A stretch of 64,000 bases of DNA from Sporocytophaga sp. Its GTDB lineage: Bacteria > Bacteroidota > Bacteroidia > Cytophagales > Cytophagaceae. Position numbers and translations under genes: made by a program. This document shows, in pieces, positions 55,602 to 64,000 of this stretch. The stretch spans positions 1,136,188 to 1,200,187 of the forward strand of contig JANQAB010000002.1 of the NCBI GenBank assembly GCA_024707265.1, in the 5' to 3' direction. Position 1 is the first letter of the stretch. Every line of letters begins with the position of its first letter. The notes below the pieces were generated by a model. That model was given only the letters and a program-made list of their open reading frames with translations. It was not told where the DNA came from and made no database searches.

Positions 55602-56037
55602 TTATTTTCTAACCTTTTTGGCTGTTTTTTTAGCGGATACTTTTAAGGCAGGCTTAGCTGATTTTTTACCAATCTTACTCTCTAATAAAGTATTGATTTT
55701 CTCTAGATATGATATCTCCCTCTTAGCAATGTCCAGTTGCTTTTTGATATCTTCAGAACTGCCGTTTACCTTATCCCCCTTTTGCTTTTTTCTTATACAT
55801 TACTCCGTCTTCATGCACTTCTGCTTTTGCAAGCTCCTCATTTGCCGCAAGTAAAGTAAAGAAATTGAAGTTTAAAACCTTTGAAATTTGCAGAAGAAGG
55901 TCAGTGTCTACACTTTCTCTCTTAAATATATCCTGCACATTCTGTCGCGATTTGTTTATTCGCCTTGCGAATTCACTCTTATTCATTCCAAGCTCAGCAA
56001 GTCTCGAAAGAATCAATTTTCCAATATGTTTTGCCAT
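55602..56037 (-). CDS. HTH (XRE-like) regulator with Lys-rich coiled-coil tail; one frameshift
   Basis: A DNA-binding protein of about 144 residues. The helix-turn-helix is ILSRLAELGMNKSEFARRI followed by NKSRQNVQDIFKRESVDTD. The gene stops at 55771 in one frame, but removing one base from the five-C run 55775-55779 gives a tail: GDKVNGSSEDIKKQLDIAK, a heptad-like coiled coil (EISYLEKINTLLESKIG), then a basic end KKSAKPALKVSAKKTAKKVR. The basic tail could help bind DNA. Its regulon is unknown; it sits upstream of the 124-residue gene. Confidence 0.75.
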
Positions 56038-56371
56038 TTAGCAAATTTTATTAATTAAATAATTTCTTGTACAAATCCCTGTATCAAAAAATTTTAAGAA
56101 TTTATTATTTTTTTGAATAGAAAGTAAAAAAATAGGACATTAAATTTTTCTAACCTCAGTTTTTTTGAGGGTTTTCCCCTATTTTTTAATTAGTTACGAA
56201 ATGAATTCCAATGCTTTTACCTGATACACAAAGAAATTTAGTAACTCCCTGGAAATGATGAATTGTAATATGCTAAAATAACTAACGTATGTAATACTTT
56301 AGCTTAATTTGCAGAAAATTTAATGATTTTTTGATGCAGTAAAAACTTTATTGTAAATAAATGCGCAAAAA
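56038..56371. other. Intergenic region, no gene seen
   Basis: AT-rich 334-base gap upstream of the XRE-like gene, which reads leftward. It should contain that promoter. Nothing else is supported. Confidence 0.5.
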
Positions 56372-57259
56372 TCAATCCAGAATATAACGAGGCATCGTCC
56401 ATCTGTTCTTTTTAAGTTTCTGGATCGTCTTTGGGAAAAAACTCAGACTTTCATAATGCATTTTTGGCATTATAAGAACCTGAGGATTTATAATATCAAT
56501 TTTAGCCAATATCAATTGATAAGGTTTGGCAGAGTAATAAGTGAAAAAGTTATCAAGGACAGCTCTGTATTCTTTAAAGTTCCAATAATGGAAAATATCT
56601 GATTCCGCTTCAATGATGTTTTCCTTTGAGTGTTGATTCAATTTGTGCGAAAAAGATAACTGTTCCATACAATGATTACTCGCATGATCATATAAGATAT
56701 CGGTCTGTTTCAAAACTTCATCCACTACATGTTTCATTGAATAAGGAATACCCAAAACCCCTGCATTATACATGTCGGTCTTGGGTGGGAGTGTAGTTTT
56801 GTTCTGAAGATTCTGGTCATTAAGAATTCTTTTTAGCTTCTTAAAAATGATATTCGAACCCGAATCAATCAAGCCTTCTTTTCGGTGCATTACAAAATGT
56901 CCTGCATCTATCTGAGCAAACAGCCTGTCTGGTTTAGAAAGAAATGTGGTATCCGTATCTGCATAAAGTAGTGATGTACAATGATTGTGCTGAAGTACAT
57001 CCTTCAGCATTTCAACCTTTACTCTATGTACAAACTTTTTCGGACCACTCCACTTATCAATGAGCGCTCTGTTTATTTCCTTGTAATCAATATAATTCGG
57101 AAGAAATTTTTTAAGATATTCAATGCTATCTGTGTATATTATAATTTTACAGGGAGGCTGCTGGCCTTCATATTGTCTGATCAATGTATAAATGGAATAA
57201 ATCAATTCATTTAAAACATCTTTATGGCCATAGGCCTGATAAACAATACAATGATTCAT
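56372..57259 (-). CDS. Glycosyltransferase-like protein (GT8-type DxD)
   Basis: A 295-residue protein with a GT-A-like start MNHCIVYQAYGHKDVLNELI and a metal-binding SLLYADTDTTFLSKPD (DxD) motif as in GT8 and related families. It lacks a signal peptide and a transmembrane segment, so it is cytoplasmic. The C-terminal part has HYWNFKEYRAVLDNFFTYY. The acceptor is unknown. It stands alone, with the DUF2071 gene 70 bases upstream on the same strand. Confidence 0.65.
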   Translation of the reverse strand: MNHCIVYQAYGHKDVLNELIYSIYTLIRQYEGQQPPCKIIIYTDSIEYLKKFLPNYIDYKEINRALIDKWSGPKKFVHRVKVEMLKDVLQHNHCTSLLYADTDTTFLSKPDRLFAQIDAGHFVMHRKEGLIDSGSNIIFKKLKRILNDQNLQNKTTLPPKTDMYNAGVLGIPYSMKHVVDEVLKQTDILYDHASNHCMEQLSFSHKLNQHSKENIIEAESDIFHYWNFKEYRAVLDNFFTYYSAKPYQLILAKIDIINPQVLIMPKMHYESLSFFPKTIQKLKKNRWTMPRYILD

Positions 57260-57329
57260 AAACTCAAACTAGGCAACAAAAATAAAGTAGCAATATATTA
57301 TTTATATTAAGAGATAAAAAATCAGCAAG

Positions 57330-58043
57330 CTATATATGCTTTCCATTAAGCACAGATATTTCTGAGCCTTCTGCAAGAAAGACGCTGTTAGGTACCTGGT
57401 TAGTTAGACAAGCAAACTCATTACCATAAATGCCCTTGCAATTGACTTGAATCTCATAGGTTTCTACTGGATGTACATTCCATTTTGGATGTTCTACACC
57501 ATATTCAGCGGTTTTATTTTCTTTGATTTTTGTATATCCCCAATAGTGTTCTGTAATAAATTCTTCTTCCGAACCTTCAGTCAGACAGCAGCTCTTGTTG
57601 TCTGCACTCACCCTTAACCTATTCCAGCTATTTTGGAATTTCCATTCATATGAAACTTCAAGTTTGTTTCCTTTAAACCACAAATGCCTCATAGGCATCG
57701 TTTCATAATTTTCATTGTAAAGTGTATTGGCAACAAAGGTAATGGCAGGCTTGGGTACGATTTCTTTAATAAATACAACACCTCTTCTCCATTGGCCATC
57801 CTCAGACTTATATTTTACATAGAATCTAAGATTGACTTCTTCAAAATCAATGTGAAAAGGAATTTTAAGTCCTTTGACTTTTGTATTACAAAATTTAAAG
57901 CCTACCAGACTTACAAGACATTTATCATTGAAGAAATCCAGCTCGGTTTTATAAGGAAGATGCTTTTTTAAATCAGAGGGATCGAATTCGTAGTTGGCAA
58001 GAATAAGGTTTCTCCATTGAGCTTGCAGAAATACATTTTTCAT
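57330..58043 (-). CDS. DUF2071 (YqjF) family protein
   Basis: A 237-residue cytoplasmic protein of the YqjF/DUF2071 family. The beginning VFLQAQWRNLILANYEFDP and the central strands LVSLVGFKFCNTKVKG and RRGVVFIKEIVPKPAI match the family layout. No catalytic activity is established for it. It is divergent from pyrD, with a 145-base gap. Confidence 0.82.
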   Translation of the reverse strand: MKNVFLQAQWRNLILANYEFDPSDLKKHLPYKTELDFFNDKCLVSLVGFKFCNTKVKGLKIPFHIDFEEVNLRFYVKYKSEDGQWRRGVVFIKEIVPKPAITFVANTLYNENYETMPMRHLWFKGNKLEVSYEWKFQNSWNRLRVSADNKSCCLTEGSEEEFITEHYWGYTKIKENKTAEYGVEHPKWNVHPVETYEIQVNCKGIYGNEFACLTNQVPNSVFLAEGSEISVLNGKHI

Positions 58044-58160
58044 AAGTTAAAAATGAATAGAACTTAGAATAAATTAATGATAAAAAATCCAATTTCCAGC
58101 CTTTTTTAAAAAAGTTTTACCAACCAATGGAGCTTGCTTTTATTATCCCTTTCTCTGACC

Positions 58161-58168
58161 TAAATTTG
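58161..58168 (+). promoter_or_regulatory. Candidate -7 element of pyrD
   Basis: TAAATTTG matches TAnnTTTG, 21 bases before the TTG start of pyrD. This supports the short leader and the TTG start. Confidence 0.4.
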
Positions 58169-58188
58169 ATAGAAAAAAGCAAAACATT

Positions 58189-59229
58189 TTGTATAAAAGA
58201 ATTCTACGCCCGTTCCTTTTTCAAATTGATCCTGAAAAAGTACACCATCTGACATTCGATCTTGTTCGTTTTTTCTTTAAAATTCCTGGAATATCACTGG
58301 TTTTCAAATTACTTTATCAAGTAAAAAATAAAAAGCTTGAACGTAAAGTATTTGGAATTACATTTCCTAATCCTGTCGGATTAGCTGCGGGGTTTGATAA
58401 AGATGCAAAGTTGTTTAATGAATTATCCTGCATGGGATTTGGGTTTGTCGAAATCGGAACGGTCACGCCAAAGCCTCAACCAGGTAATGATAAACCACGA
58501 TTGTTCAGATTAAGAGAAGATGAAGCTATAATAAACAGAATGGGTTTCAATAATGAGGGGGTAGAGGCGGCTGTTGAAAGGTTGAAAAACAGAAGAGAAA
58601 AAGTAATAATTGGCGGAAATATTGGTAAGAATAAAGCTACTGACCGCTTTGAGGACGCGGTTAAGGATTATGAATATAGTTTTGACGCACTGTTTGACTA
58701 TGTAGATTATTTTGTGGTAAATGTGAGTTCGCCTAATACTCCCGGTCTTAGAGCTTTACAGGATAAGGAACCTCTTTCTTTTCTATTAAAAACTTTGAAA
58801 GATAGGAATTTTAAAAAGACCTCACCTAAGCCAATACTCCTTAAAATTGCACCTGATCTTACCACTGGGGAACTTGATGATATAATATCTATTATTAAAG
58901 AATTGAAAATTGAAGGTGTAATAGCTACCAATACCACGGTTTTAAGGTCTGGTCTAAAAACCGATCAGGCTGTGTTAGATCAGATTGGCAAATTGGGCGG
59001 CCTAAGTGGAAAGCCATTACATAAAAGATCTGTAGAAGTAGTTGAATATTTGGTTCAAAAATCCGAAAATGCCTTTCCTGTCATTGCAGTCGGGGGGATT
59101 CATTCTGCTGAAGATGCCATGGATATGTTCAGAGCAGGTGCGGCCCTGGTACAGCTGTATACAGGCTTTATTTATGAAGGCCCGGCTCTGGTTAGCGCAA
59201 TCAATAAGAAATTACTCATAGAAAAATAG
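58189..59229 (+). CDS. pyrD: Quinone-dependent dihydroorotate dehydrogenase (class 2)
   Basis: Oxidises dihydroorotate to orotate in pyrimidine synthesis, passing electrons to menaquinone at the membrane. The N-terminal helix ([27 protein letters not shown]) is the class 2 membrane-binding extension. FMN and substrate sites are [47 protein letters not shown] (catalytic Ser) and [18 protein letters not shown]. The start codon is TTG at 58189, since no ATG precedes the conserved helix. Confidence 0.95.
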   Translation: MYKRILRPFLFQIDPEKVHHLTFDLVRFFFKIPGISLVFKLLYQVKNKKLERKVFGITFPNPVGLAAGFDKDAKLFNELSCMGFGFVEIGTVTPKPQPGNDKPRLFRLREDEAIINRMGFNNEGVEAAVERLKNRREKVIIGGNIGKNKATDRFEDAVKDYEYSFDALFDYVDYFVVNVSSPNTPGLRALQDKEPLSFLLKTLKDRNFKKTSPKPILLKIAPDLTTGELDDIISIIKELKIEGVIATNTTVLRSGLKTDQAVLDQIGKLGGLSGKPLHKRSVEVVEYLVQKSENAFPVIAVGGIHSAEDAMDMFRAGAALVQLYTGFIYEGPALVSAINKKLLIEK

Positions 59230-59314
59230 GATTTTTAATAGTAAGACCTTCTCATATTTTAAACCTATTCTTTGGTAAAATTTCTTAATTTTGTAATCCA
59301 TTATTCCAAATATC

Positions 59315-61860
59315 ATGGCTGAAAATACCTATAAGAAACCTAATAAAAAAGAAGGAAAAAGAAAGCTCTGGAAGCAGACTTCCCAAAATTAATTTAGGTT
59401 TTCTGAAAGACAGGCGATTTTTGCTTGCTTCAGGATTCACTTTATTGGTATTTTCTCTTTGTTTGGTCATTGCCTTTATCTCTTTTTTGTTTAATGGTAC
59501 CGAAGATCAAAGTGTTGTTGAGGCTTTAATTTCTACAAATGTGCAGGAGGCGGGGCTGGAGTCCAGAAACTGGCTGGGACTATTCGGATCTGTTTTATCA
59601 TATTGGTTTATATTCAAATGGTTTGGAATCGCATCCTTTTTGTTCATCCCACTGGTTTTTCTGATAGGTTTCAGACTGGTTTTTCAAAAGGATCTATTCA
59701 ATTTCAAAAGAGTATTTATTTTCTGTGCATTTTTTATATTCTGGATTTCCATTACTTCCGGTTATTTTGTATTTGCAATTGATAATCAGTCTATCCTCGG
59801 TTTTCTGAGTGGAGGTATTGGCTTTGAACTTGCCAATATTACAAACGCCATGATCGGCTGGGGTACTCCGCTTGTAATGCTTCTGGCTCTGGTAATTTTC
59901 AGCATATTTTATTTTAACATTACCTCTATTTTGGGGGCCAAAGAGGTTCTGGCGGAAAATGTAGCAGATGCCAAAAATCATTTAAAGGAAATAGCATCAG
60001 ATGATCAGGAAAAAGAAGAAGAAGAAGAAGAAGAAGAAGAAGAAGAAATTTCCGATGAAGACTGGCTGGTGAAAGTTGTGGATGAACACGAGGAAACTGC
60101 CGAAGAAGCTTTAGAAGAAGAGGAGGAAGAAGGGGCTGTAGAGGAGAATGGATATGAGAATGAGGAATATGAGGAAGAAGAAGTCGGCGAAGAAGAGGGA
60201 ACTGAGGAAGAATATGAGTATGAAGAAAATTCGGAAGAAGAGGAAGTTCATGAATACATTCCTTCCAATGAAGAAGGAGGGATAGGTCTGATGGTTGCCA
60301 AAGCACCGGAAGAAGAAATTATTGAAGAAGGTATTGCTGAGAATTATGATCCTACTCTTGATTTATCTTCTTATAAATATCCCACACTTGATTTACTTAA
60401 TGAATATGAGGGAGCCAAATTTCAGGTAAGTAAAGAAGAGCTAGAGGCAAACAAAGATAAAATTGTAGAAACGCTTTCCCATTATAACATAGGTATCTCT
60501 AATATCAAAGCTACCATTGGTCCTACTGTTACGTTATATGAGATTGTTCCAGATGCGGGTATAAGGATTTCAAAAAATAAAAAATCTGGAGGATGATATC
60601 GCATTGAGCCTTGCAGCCCTTGGTATAAGGATTATAGCCCCGATTCCGGGAAAAGGTACTATTGGTATTGAGGTGCCAAACAGTAATAAAGAAACGGTAT
60701 CTATTCGTTCAGTACTATCCACCGAGAAGTTTTTGAAGAGCGACAAAGATCTTCCTGTTGTGTTTGGAAAAACTATATCCAATGAAGTATTTGTCGGAGA
60801 CCTTGCTAAAATGCCACACTTGCTGATGGCAGGTGCTACAGGCCAGGGTAAATCTGTAGGTTTGAACGTGCTGTTGGCTTCACTTATCTATAAAAAGCAT
60901 CCATCCCAGTTAAAATTTGTACTGGTAGACCCTAAAAAAGTAGAGCTTTCCCTATTTAATAAAATAGAAAGACATTTTCTTGCTAAACTACCTGATACTC
61001 AAGATGCAATTATAACGGATACTAAAAAGGTAATTCATACGCTCAATTCCCTCTGTATGGAAATGGATATGCGTTACGATCTTCTGAAAGATGCCAATTG
61101 CAGAAATCTAAAAGAGTATAATAAAAAGTTTGTTGAGCGTAAACTTAATCCGACCAAAGGACATCGCTTTATGCCATATATCGTACTTGTTATAGATGAG
61201 CTTGCTGACTTAATGATGACGGCGGGGAAAGAGGTTGAAACCCCCATTGCCCGTCTTGCTCAGCTAGCCCGTGCTATTGGTATACACTTGGTGGTTGCAA
61301 CGCAAAGGCCTTCTGTCAATGTAATTACAGGTATCATAAAGGCTAACTTTCCGGCGAGGCTTTCTTTTAAGGTAACTTCCAAAATAGATTCCAGGACTAT
61401 TCTGGATGCTGGAGGAGCTGAGCAGCTTATCGGGCAAGGAGATATGTTATTTTCAATGGGATCTGAACTAATTCGTGTACAATGTGCTTTTATAGATACT
61501 CCGGAAGTTGAAAAAGTCTGCGAATTCATTGGCTCTCAGAGGGGTTATGATTCAGCTTATATGTTGCCTGAGTATGTGGATGAAGAAGGAGAAGGAGGCG
61601 ATAAGGGTGAATTCAATTTTGCAGAAAGAGATAGTTTGTTTGAGGAAGCTGCCCGGATTATTGTTACCCATCAGCAGGGAAGTACTTCATTATTACAACG
61701 AAGATTAAAACTAGGATACAACAGAGCCGGCCGTTTAATAGATCAGCTGGAATCTGCAGGAGTTGTTGGTCCATTCGAAGGAAGTAAGGCCAGAGAGGTG
61801 CTTGTGACCGACGAATATAGTTTGGAACAATTATTGAATGAGTTAGATAAGAAAAAATAG
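59315..61860 (+). CDS. ftsK: DNA translocase FtsK/SpoIIIE; two frameshifts
   Basis: Pumps DNA at the septum and activates XerCD. About 847 residues once two shifts are corrected: one near the six-A run 59345-59350, which joins MAENTYKKPN to the tail ending in SRLPKINLGFLKDRRFLL, and one at 60572-60577, which restores SKIKNLEDDIALSLAALGI. Four N-terminal membrane helices (residues about 40-180) are followed by a very acidic linker of about 110 residues, then the motor: Walker A GATGQGKSVG, LVDPKKVELSLF, Walker B IVLVIDELADLMM, and a C-terminal gamma domain (RRLKLGYNRAGRLIDQLES). It matches chromosomal FtsK and complements xerD at 54.2 kb. Confidence 0.93.
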
Positions 61861-61880
61861 GAATACGAAATTTTAGTTAA

Positions 61881-62525
61881 ATGAGAAAAATTACAAGCCT
61901 TTTAATAGTACTATTTGTTAGTCTTTCGAAAGTATCCTTTGCTCAGTATGACCCAAAAGCAGCAGCGATTCTCGATGCGATGAGTTCAAAGTACAAAAGC
62001 ATGCCTTCCTTTAAGGCAAAATTTGTCTATACACTTGAGGCCCCGAATAATGTAAAAGAAACCGCTGAAGGAGAAATTGTAGTAAAAGGTTCTAAGTTTA
62101 CATTAAAAATTGATGGTCAGGAGATTATCAATAATGGGTCTACTGTCTGGACTTACATTAAAGATGCCAATGAAGTAAATGTTTCAAATTATGAGCCGGA
62201 TGAAAATGATATGAATCCGACAAGGATTTATTCCATGTATAAAAAAGGATACAAATATACCTTCCTGGAAGAGAAAAATGAGAACGGCAAAACCTATGAA
62301 GTCGTCGACTTGATTCCTGAAGACAGAAAGCCACAGATTTTTAAAGTTAGAATGGAAATAAATAAGAAGGACAAAACTCTGAAAAGCTGGAAAATATTTG
62401 AGAAAAACGGAAACAAGTATTATTATACCGTAAAAGAATTTATTCCTGATTTTAAAGTGGAAGACAACTATTTTAGTTTTGATGTTTCAAAACATAAAGG
62501 CGTTGAAGTGATTGAATTAAGATAG
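61881..62525 (+). CDS. lolA: LolA-like outer-membrane lipoprotein carrier, copy 1
   Basis: A 214-residue periplasmic carrier protein of the LolA family, which shuttles lipoproteins to the outer membrane. The signal peptide is MRKITSLLIVLFVSLSKVSF (to Ala-Gln near 22). The fold signatures KAKFVYTLEAPNNVKETA, GSKFTLKIDGQEIINNGS and TVWTYIKDANEVNVSNYEP match LolA in Bacteroidota, where such proteins are sometimes annotated as outer membrane lipoprotein carrier or DUF. It starts 21 bases after ftsK, and a paralogue follows 19 bases later. Confidence 0.85.
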   Translation: MRKITSLLIVLFVSLSKVSFAQYDPKAAAILDAMSSKYKSMPSFKAKFVYTLEAPNNVKETAEGEIVVKGSKFTLKIDGQEIINNGSTVWTYIKDANEVNVSNYEPDENDMNPTRIYSMYKKGYKYTFLEEKNENGKTYEVVDLIPEDRKPQIFKVRMEINKKDKTLKSWKIFEKNGNKYYYTVKEFIPDFKVEDNYFSFDVSKHKGVEVIELR

Positions 62526-62543
62526 AGAGTCAAAATACAGACA

Positions 62544-63188
62544 ATGAAGAAAATTTCCCTGGGGCTTTTAGCAATTTGTTTAAGTTTCCGAGCAGTGTAT
62601 GCTCAACAGGATCCTAAAGCTGCCGCAACGCTTGACGCTGTAAGTAAAAAATACCAACAAATTAAATCCTTTAAGGCAAAATTTACCTATTCATTGGAAA
62701 GTCCCACCGCTGGAATCAATGAAACCTCTGAAGGAGAAATTATAGTTCAAGGACCGAAGTTTAACCTGAAGCTAAGTGGTCAGGAAATTATTAATAATGG
62801 CACTACCGTATGGACTTACCTTAAAGAATCCAACGAAGTAAACATTACTAATTATGAACCGGGGGAGGAGGATGTCACCCCTTCAAGAATCTACAGCATT
62901 TACAAGAAAGGCTACAAATATGCCTTTCTGGAAGAAAAACAGGAAGGTGGCAAAGTCTATGAGGTAATTGATCTCATCCCGGAAGATAAAAACAACCAGT
63001 TTTTTAAAGTCAGATTGGAGATCAACAAAAAGGATAAGACCATAAAAAGCTGGAAAATTTTTGAAAAAAACGGAAACAGATACATTTATACGGTAAAAAG
63101 CTTCTTCCCTGATTTTAAAGTGGACGAGTCATTGTTTTCATTTGACAAGTCAAAATATAAAAATGTAGAAGTGGTCGATCTAAGATAA
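62544..63188 (+). CDS. LolA-like outer-membrane lipoprotein carrier, copy 2
   Basis: A tandem paralogue of the preceding gene, also 214 residues, with the same order of segments: KAKFTYSLESPTAGINETS, GPKFNLKLSGQEIINNGT, TVWTYLKESNEVNITNYEP and a shared YIYTVKSFFPDFKV end. Both keep the whole fold, so both may be active. The signal peptide is MKKISLGLLAICLSFRAVYA. The pair is one transcription unit with ftsK, closed by a terminator. Confidence 0.85.
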   Translation: MKKISLGLLAICLSFRAVYAQQDPKAAATLDAVSKKYQQIKSFKAKFTYSLESPTAGINETSEGEIIVQGPKFNLKLSGQEIINNGTTVWTYLKESNEVNITNYEPGEEDVTPSRIYSIYKKGYKYAFLEEKQEGGKVYEVIDLIPEDKNNQFFKVRLEINKKDKTIKSWKIFEKNGNRYIYTVKSFFPDFKVDESLFSFDKSKYKNVEVVDLR

Positions 63189-63210
63189 CTGATCCTGAAA
63201 TATTAAAAGA

Positions 63211-63250
63211 AGCCTGAAGGTTAAATGAAAATTTATCTTCAGGCTTTTTT
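63211..63250 (+). terminator. Terminator closing the ftsK-lolA operon
   Basis: The stem AGCCTGAAG / CTTCAGGCT with a 17-base loop is followed by a T run at 63246-63250. Confidence 0.85.
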
Positions 63251-63328
63251 CATTTATAAAGGTTAGTTCAGATAGCTTTTTCTTTAACTAACTCCTGAAG
63301 GATAAATAGTAGCGTCTTTGAAAAATTG

Positions 63329-63383
63329 TCAACTTTCAACTTTAAGCTTTCAGCTTTCGACTTTCAACTTTCAACTTTCCGCC
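63329..63383 (+). repeat. CTTTCAACTT/CTTTCAGCTT tandem repeat array
   Basis: About six imperfect copies of the word CTTTCAACTT, with CTTTCAGCTT and CTTTCGACTT variants, in 55 bases just upstream of pyrF. It is related to the repeats at 30490-30534 and 30641-30671. Confidence 0.65.
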
Positions 63384-63409
63384 TTATTTTTATGCATTCC
63401 TGATTTACG

Positions 63410-64000
63410 ATGAAAAGAGAAGAGCTGGTAAAGCAAATAAAATCAAAAGAATCCTATTTGTGCATTGGACTGGACACAGATTTAAAAAAAATTCCGGCAA
63501 GCCTTCAGAAATATGAAGATCCTATTTTTGAATTCAATAAAAGGATCATCGATGCAACCCATGAGTATTGTGTTGCTTACAAACCCAACATTGCCTTTTA
63601 TGAAGCAATGGGTTCAAAAGGATGGGATTCTCTGGAAAAAACTTTAGAGTATATTCCAAAAGAAATATTTACAATCGCTGATGCCAAAAAGGGGGATATA
63701 GGAAACACTTCAGGATTGTATGCCAGGGCGTTTTTCGACAACATGAACTTTGATTCTGTTACGGTTGCTCCATATATGGGAGAGGACTCAGTTACACCTT
63801 TTCTTGAGTTCAAGGATAAATGGGTTATTCTGCTTGCTTTGACATCGAATTCAGGAAGTAAAGATTATCAGATGATGAAACTTGAAAATGGTAAATACCT
63901 TTATCAGGAAGTCTTGGAGAAAAGTAGTCAATGGGGAAATTCATCAAATCTTATGTATGTAGTTGGAGCAACCCAGGCAACATTATTGAAAGATATCAGA
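63410..64000 (+). CDS. pyrF: Orotidine 5'-phosphate decarboxylase (type 2), partial at window edge
   Basis: The gene runs off the right edge with 197 codons seen. It decarboxylates OMP to UMP, the last step of pyrimidine synthesis. Active-site residues are visible: [14 protein letters not shown] at the N-terminus, [13 protein letters not shown] with the phosphate-binding part, [13 protein letters not shown] with the Asp-Lys pairs, and [13 protein letters not shown]. This long type 2 form is typical of Bacteroidota. The ATG at 63410 begins directly before conserved sequence. No start signal except AT-rich DNA is seen. Confidence 0.95.
   Translation, partial: MKREELVKQIKSKESYLCIGLDTDLKKIPASLQKYEDPIFEFNKRIIDATHEYCVAYKPNIAFYEAMGSKGWDSLEKTLEYIPKEIFTIADAKKGDIGNTSGLYARAFFDNMNFDSVTVAPYMGEDSVTPFLEFKDKWVILLALTSNSGSKDYQMMKLENGKYLYQEVLEKSSQWGNSSNLMYVVGATQATLLKDIR

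Noticed and set aside
59926..60306. Minus-strand open frame rich in Leu, Pro and His opposite the FtsK linker
   Set aside because: It is a shadow of the GAA/GAG repeat, with low complexity and no support on its own strand.
14298..61860. Programmed frameshifting as the reason for split genes
   Set aside because: The shifts are in unrelated genes, in both directions, at simple runs without slippery-site structures or conserved signals.
1..64000. CRISPR arrays, tRNA and rRNA genes, insertion sequences
   Set aside because: I saw no spaced identical repeats of the CRISPR kind, no T-loop/acceptor pattern of tRNA and no transposase in the window.

Overview
The window reads as a chromosomal segment of a Bacteroidota bacterium, most likely a Cytophagales member of the Cytophaga/Sporocytophaga type. 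Visible support: three secreted proteins with type IX secretion (T9SS) C-terminal sorting domains, a PorT gene downstream of ubiE, three PorE-like TPR/PD40/OmpA proteins, a YpdA-type bacillithiol disulfide reductase, a DUF5606 protein, TAnnTTTG-type -7 promoter motifs, weak Shine-Dalgarno sequences and AT-rich intergenic DNA. No rRNA, tRNA, CRISPR array, insertion sequence or prophage was seen.

Layout. 0-9 kb: ilvB-ilvN, a diacylglycerol kinase, a CHASE3-like sensor kinase, Nudix and thioredoxin-fold genes, and a tight operon of YpdA, a 58-residue zinc-ribbon protein and glycerate kinase. 9-21 kb: HtrA protease, a repeat-rich intergenic region, AI-2E family transporter, response regulator, S2P metalloprotease, SET protein, two alpha/beta hydrolases, the agmatine-to-putrescine pair aguA-aguB, an IMPACT protein and a TPR protein. 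21.7-26.9 kb: an envelope-glycan cluster (WxcM/FdtA-like cupin, FemAB/GNAT-like transferase, flippase, GT2, and an HTTM-like membrane protein with a small partner). 26.9-36.4 kb: rsgA, waaA, a transporter, a Fur-peroxiredoxin operon, a tyrosine phosphatase, a fructosamine kinase-like gene and ysxC. 36.7-49.1 kb: the T9SS/envelope region (three tandem PorE-like paralogues, a fibre-like protein, two sister CTD proteins, ubiE-porT, and a third CTD protein). 49.2-64 kb: mostly housekeeping (saccharopine dehydrogenase-like, trmN6, rnhA, aminotransferase, aroQ, xerD, pyrD, ftsK, two lolA-like genes, and pyrF running off the end).

Thirteen genes are interrupted by fourteen one-base shifts, nearly all at mononucleotide runs (A/T 5-9, G/C 5-6). 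In each case a one-base correction restores a full-length family member and a length divisible by three. This is best read as indel error in the assembly, not gene decay, so each is annotated here as one gene across both frames.

The most unusual items are a perfect 46-bp inverted repeat pair enclosing 169 bp at 49.9-50.1 kb; a 35-bp palindromic repeat pair at 11.1-11.4 kb; the triplicated PorE-like genes, one with two OmpA domains of which the first is degenerate; two small genes (58 and 53 residues) that are easily missed; and the paired HTTM-like and small membrane proteins. I found no clear new defence or mobile system.
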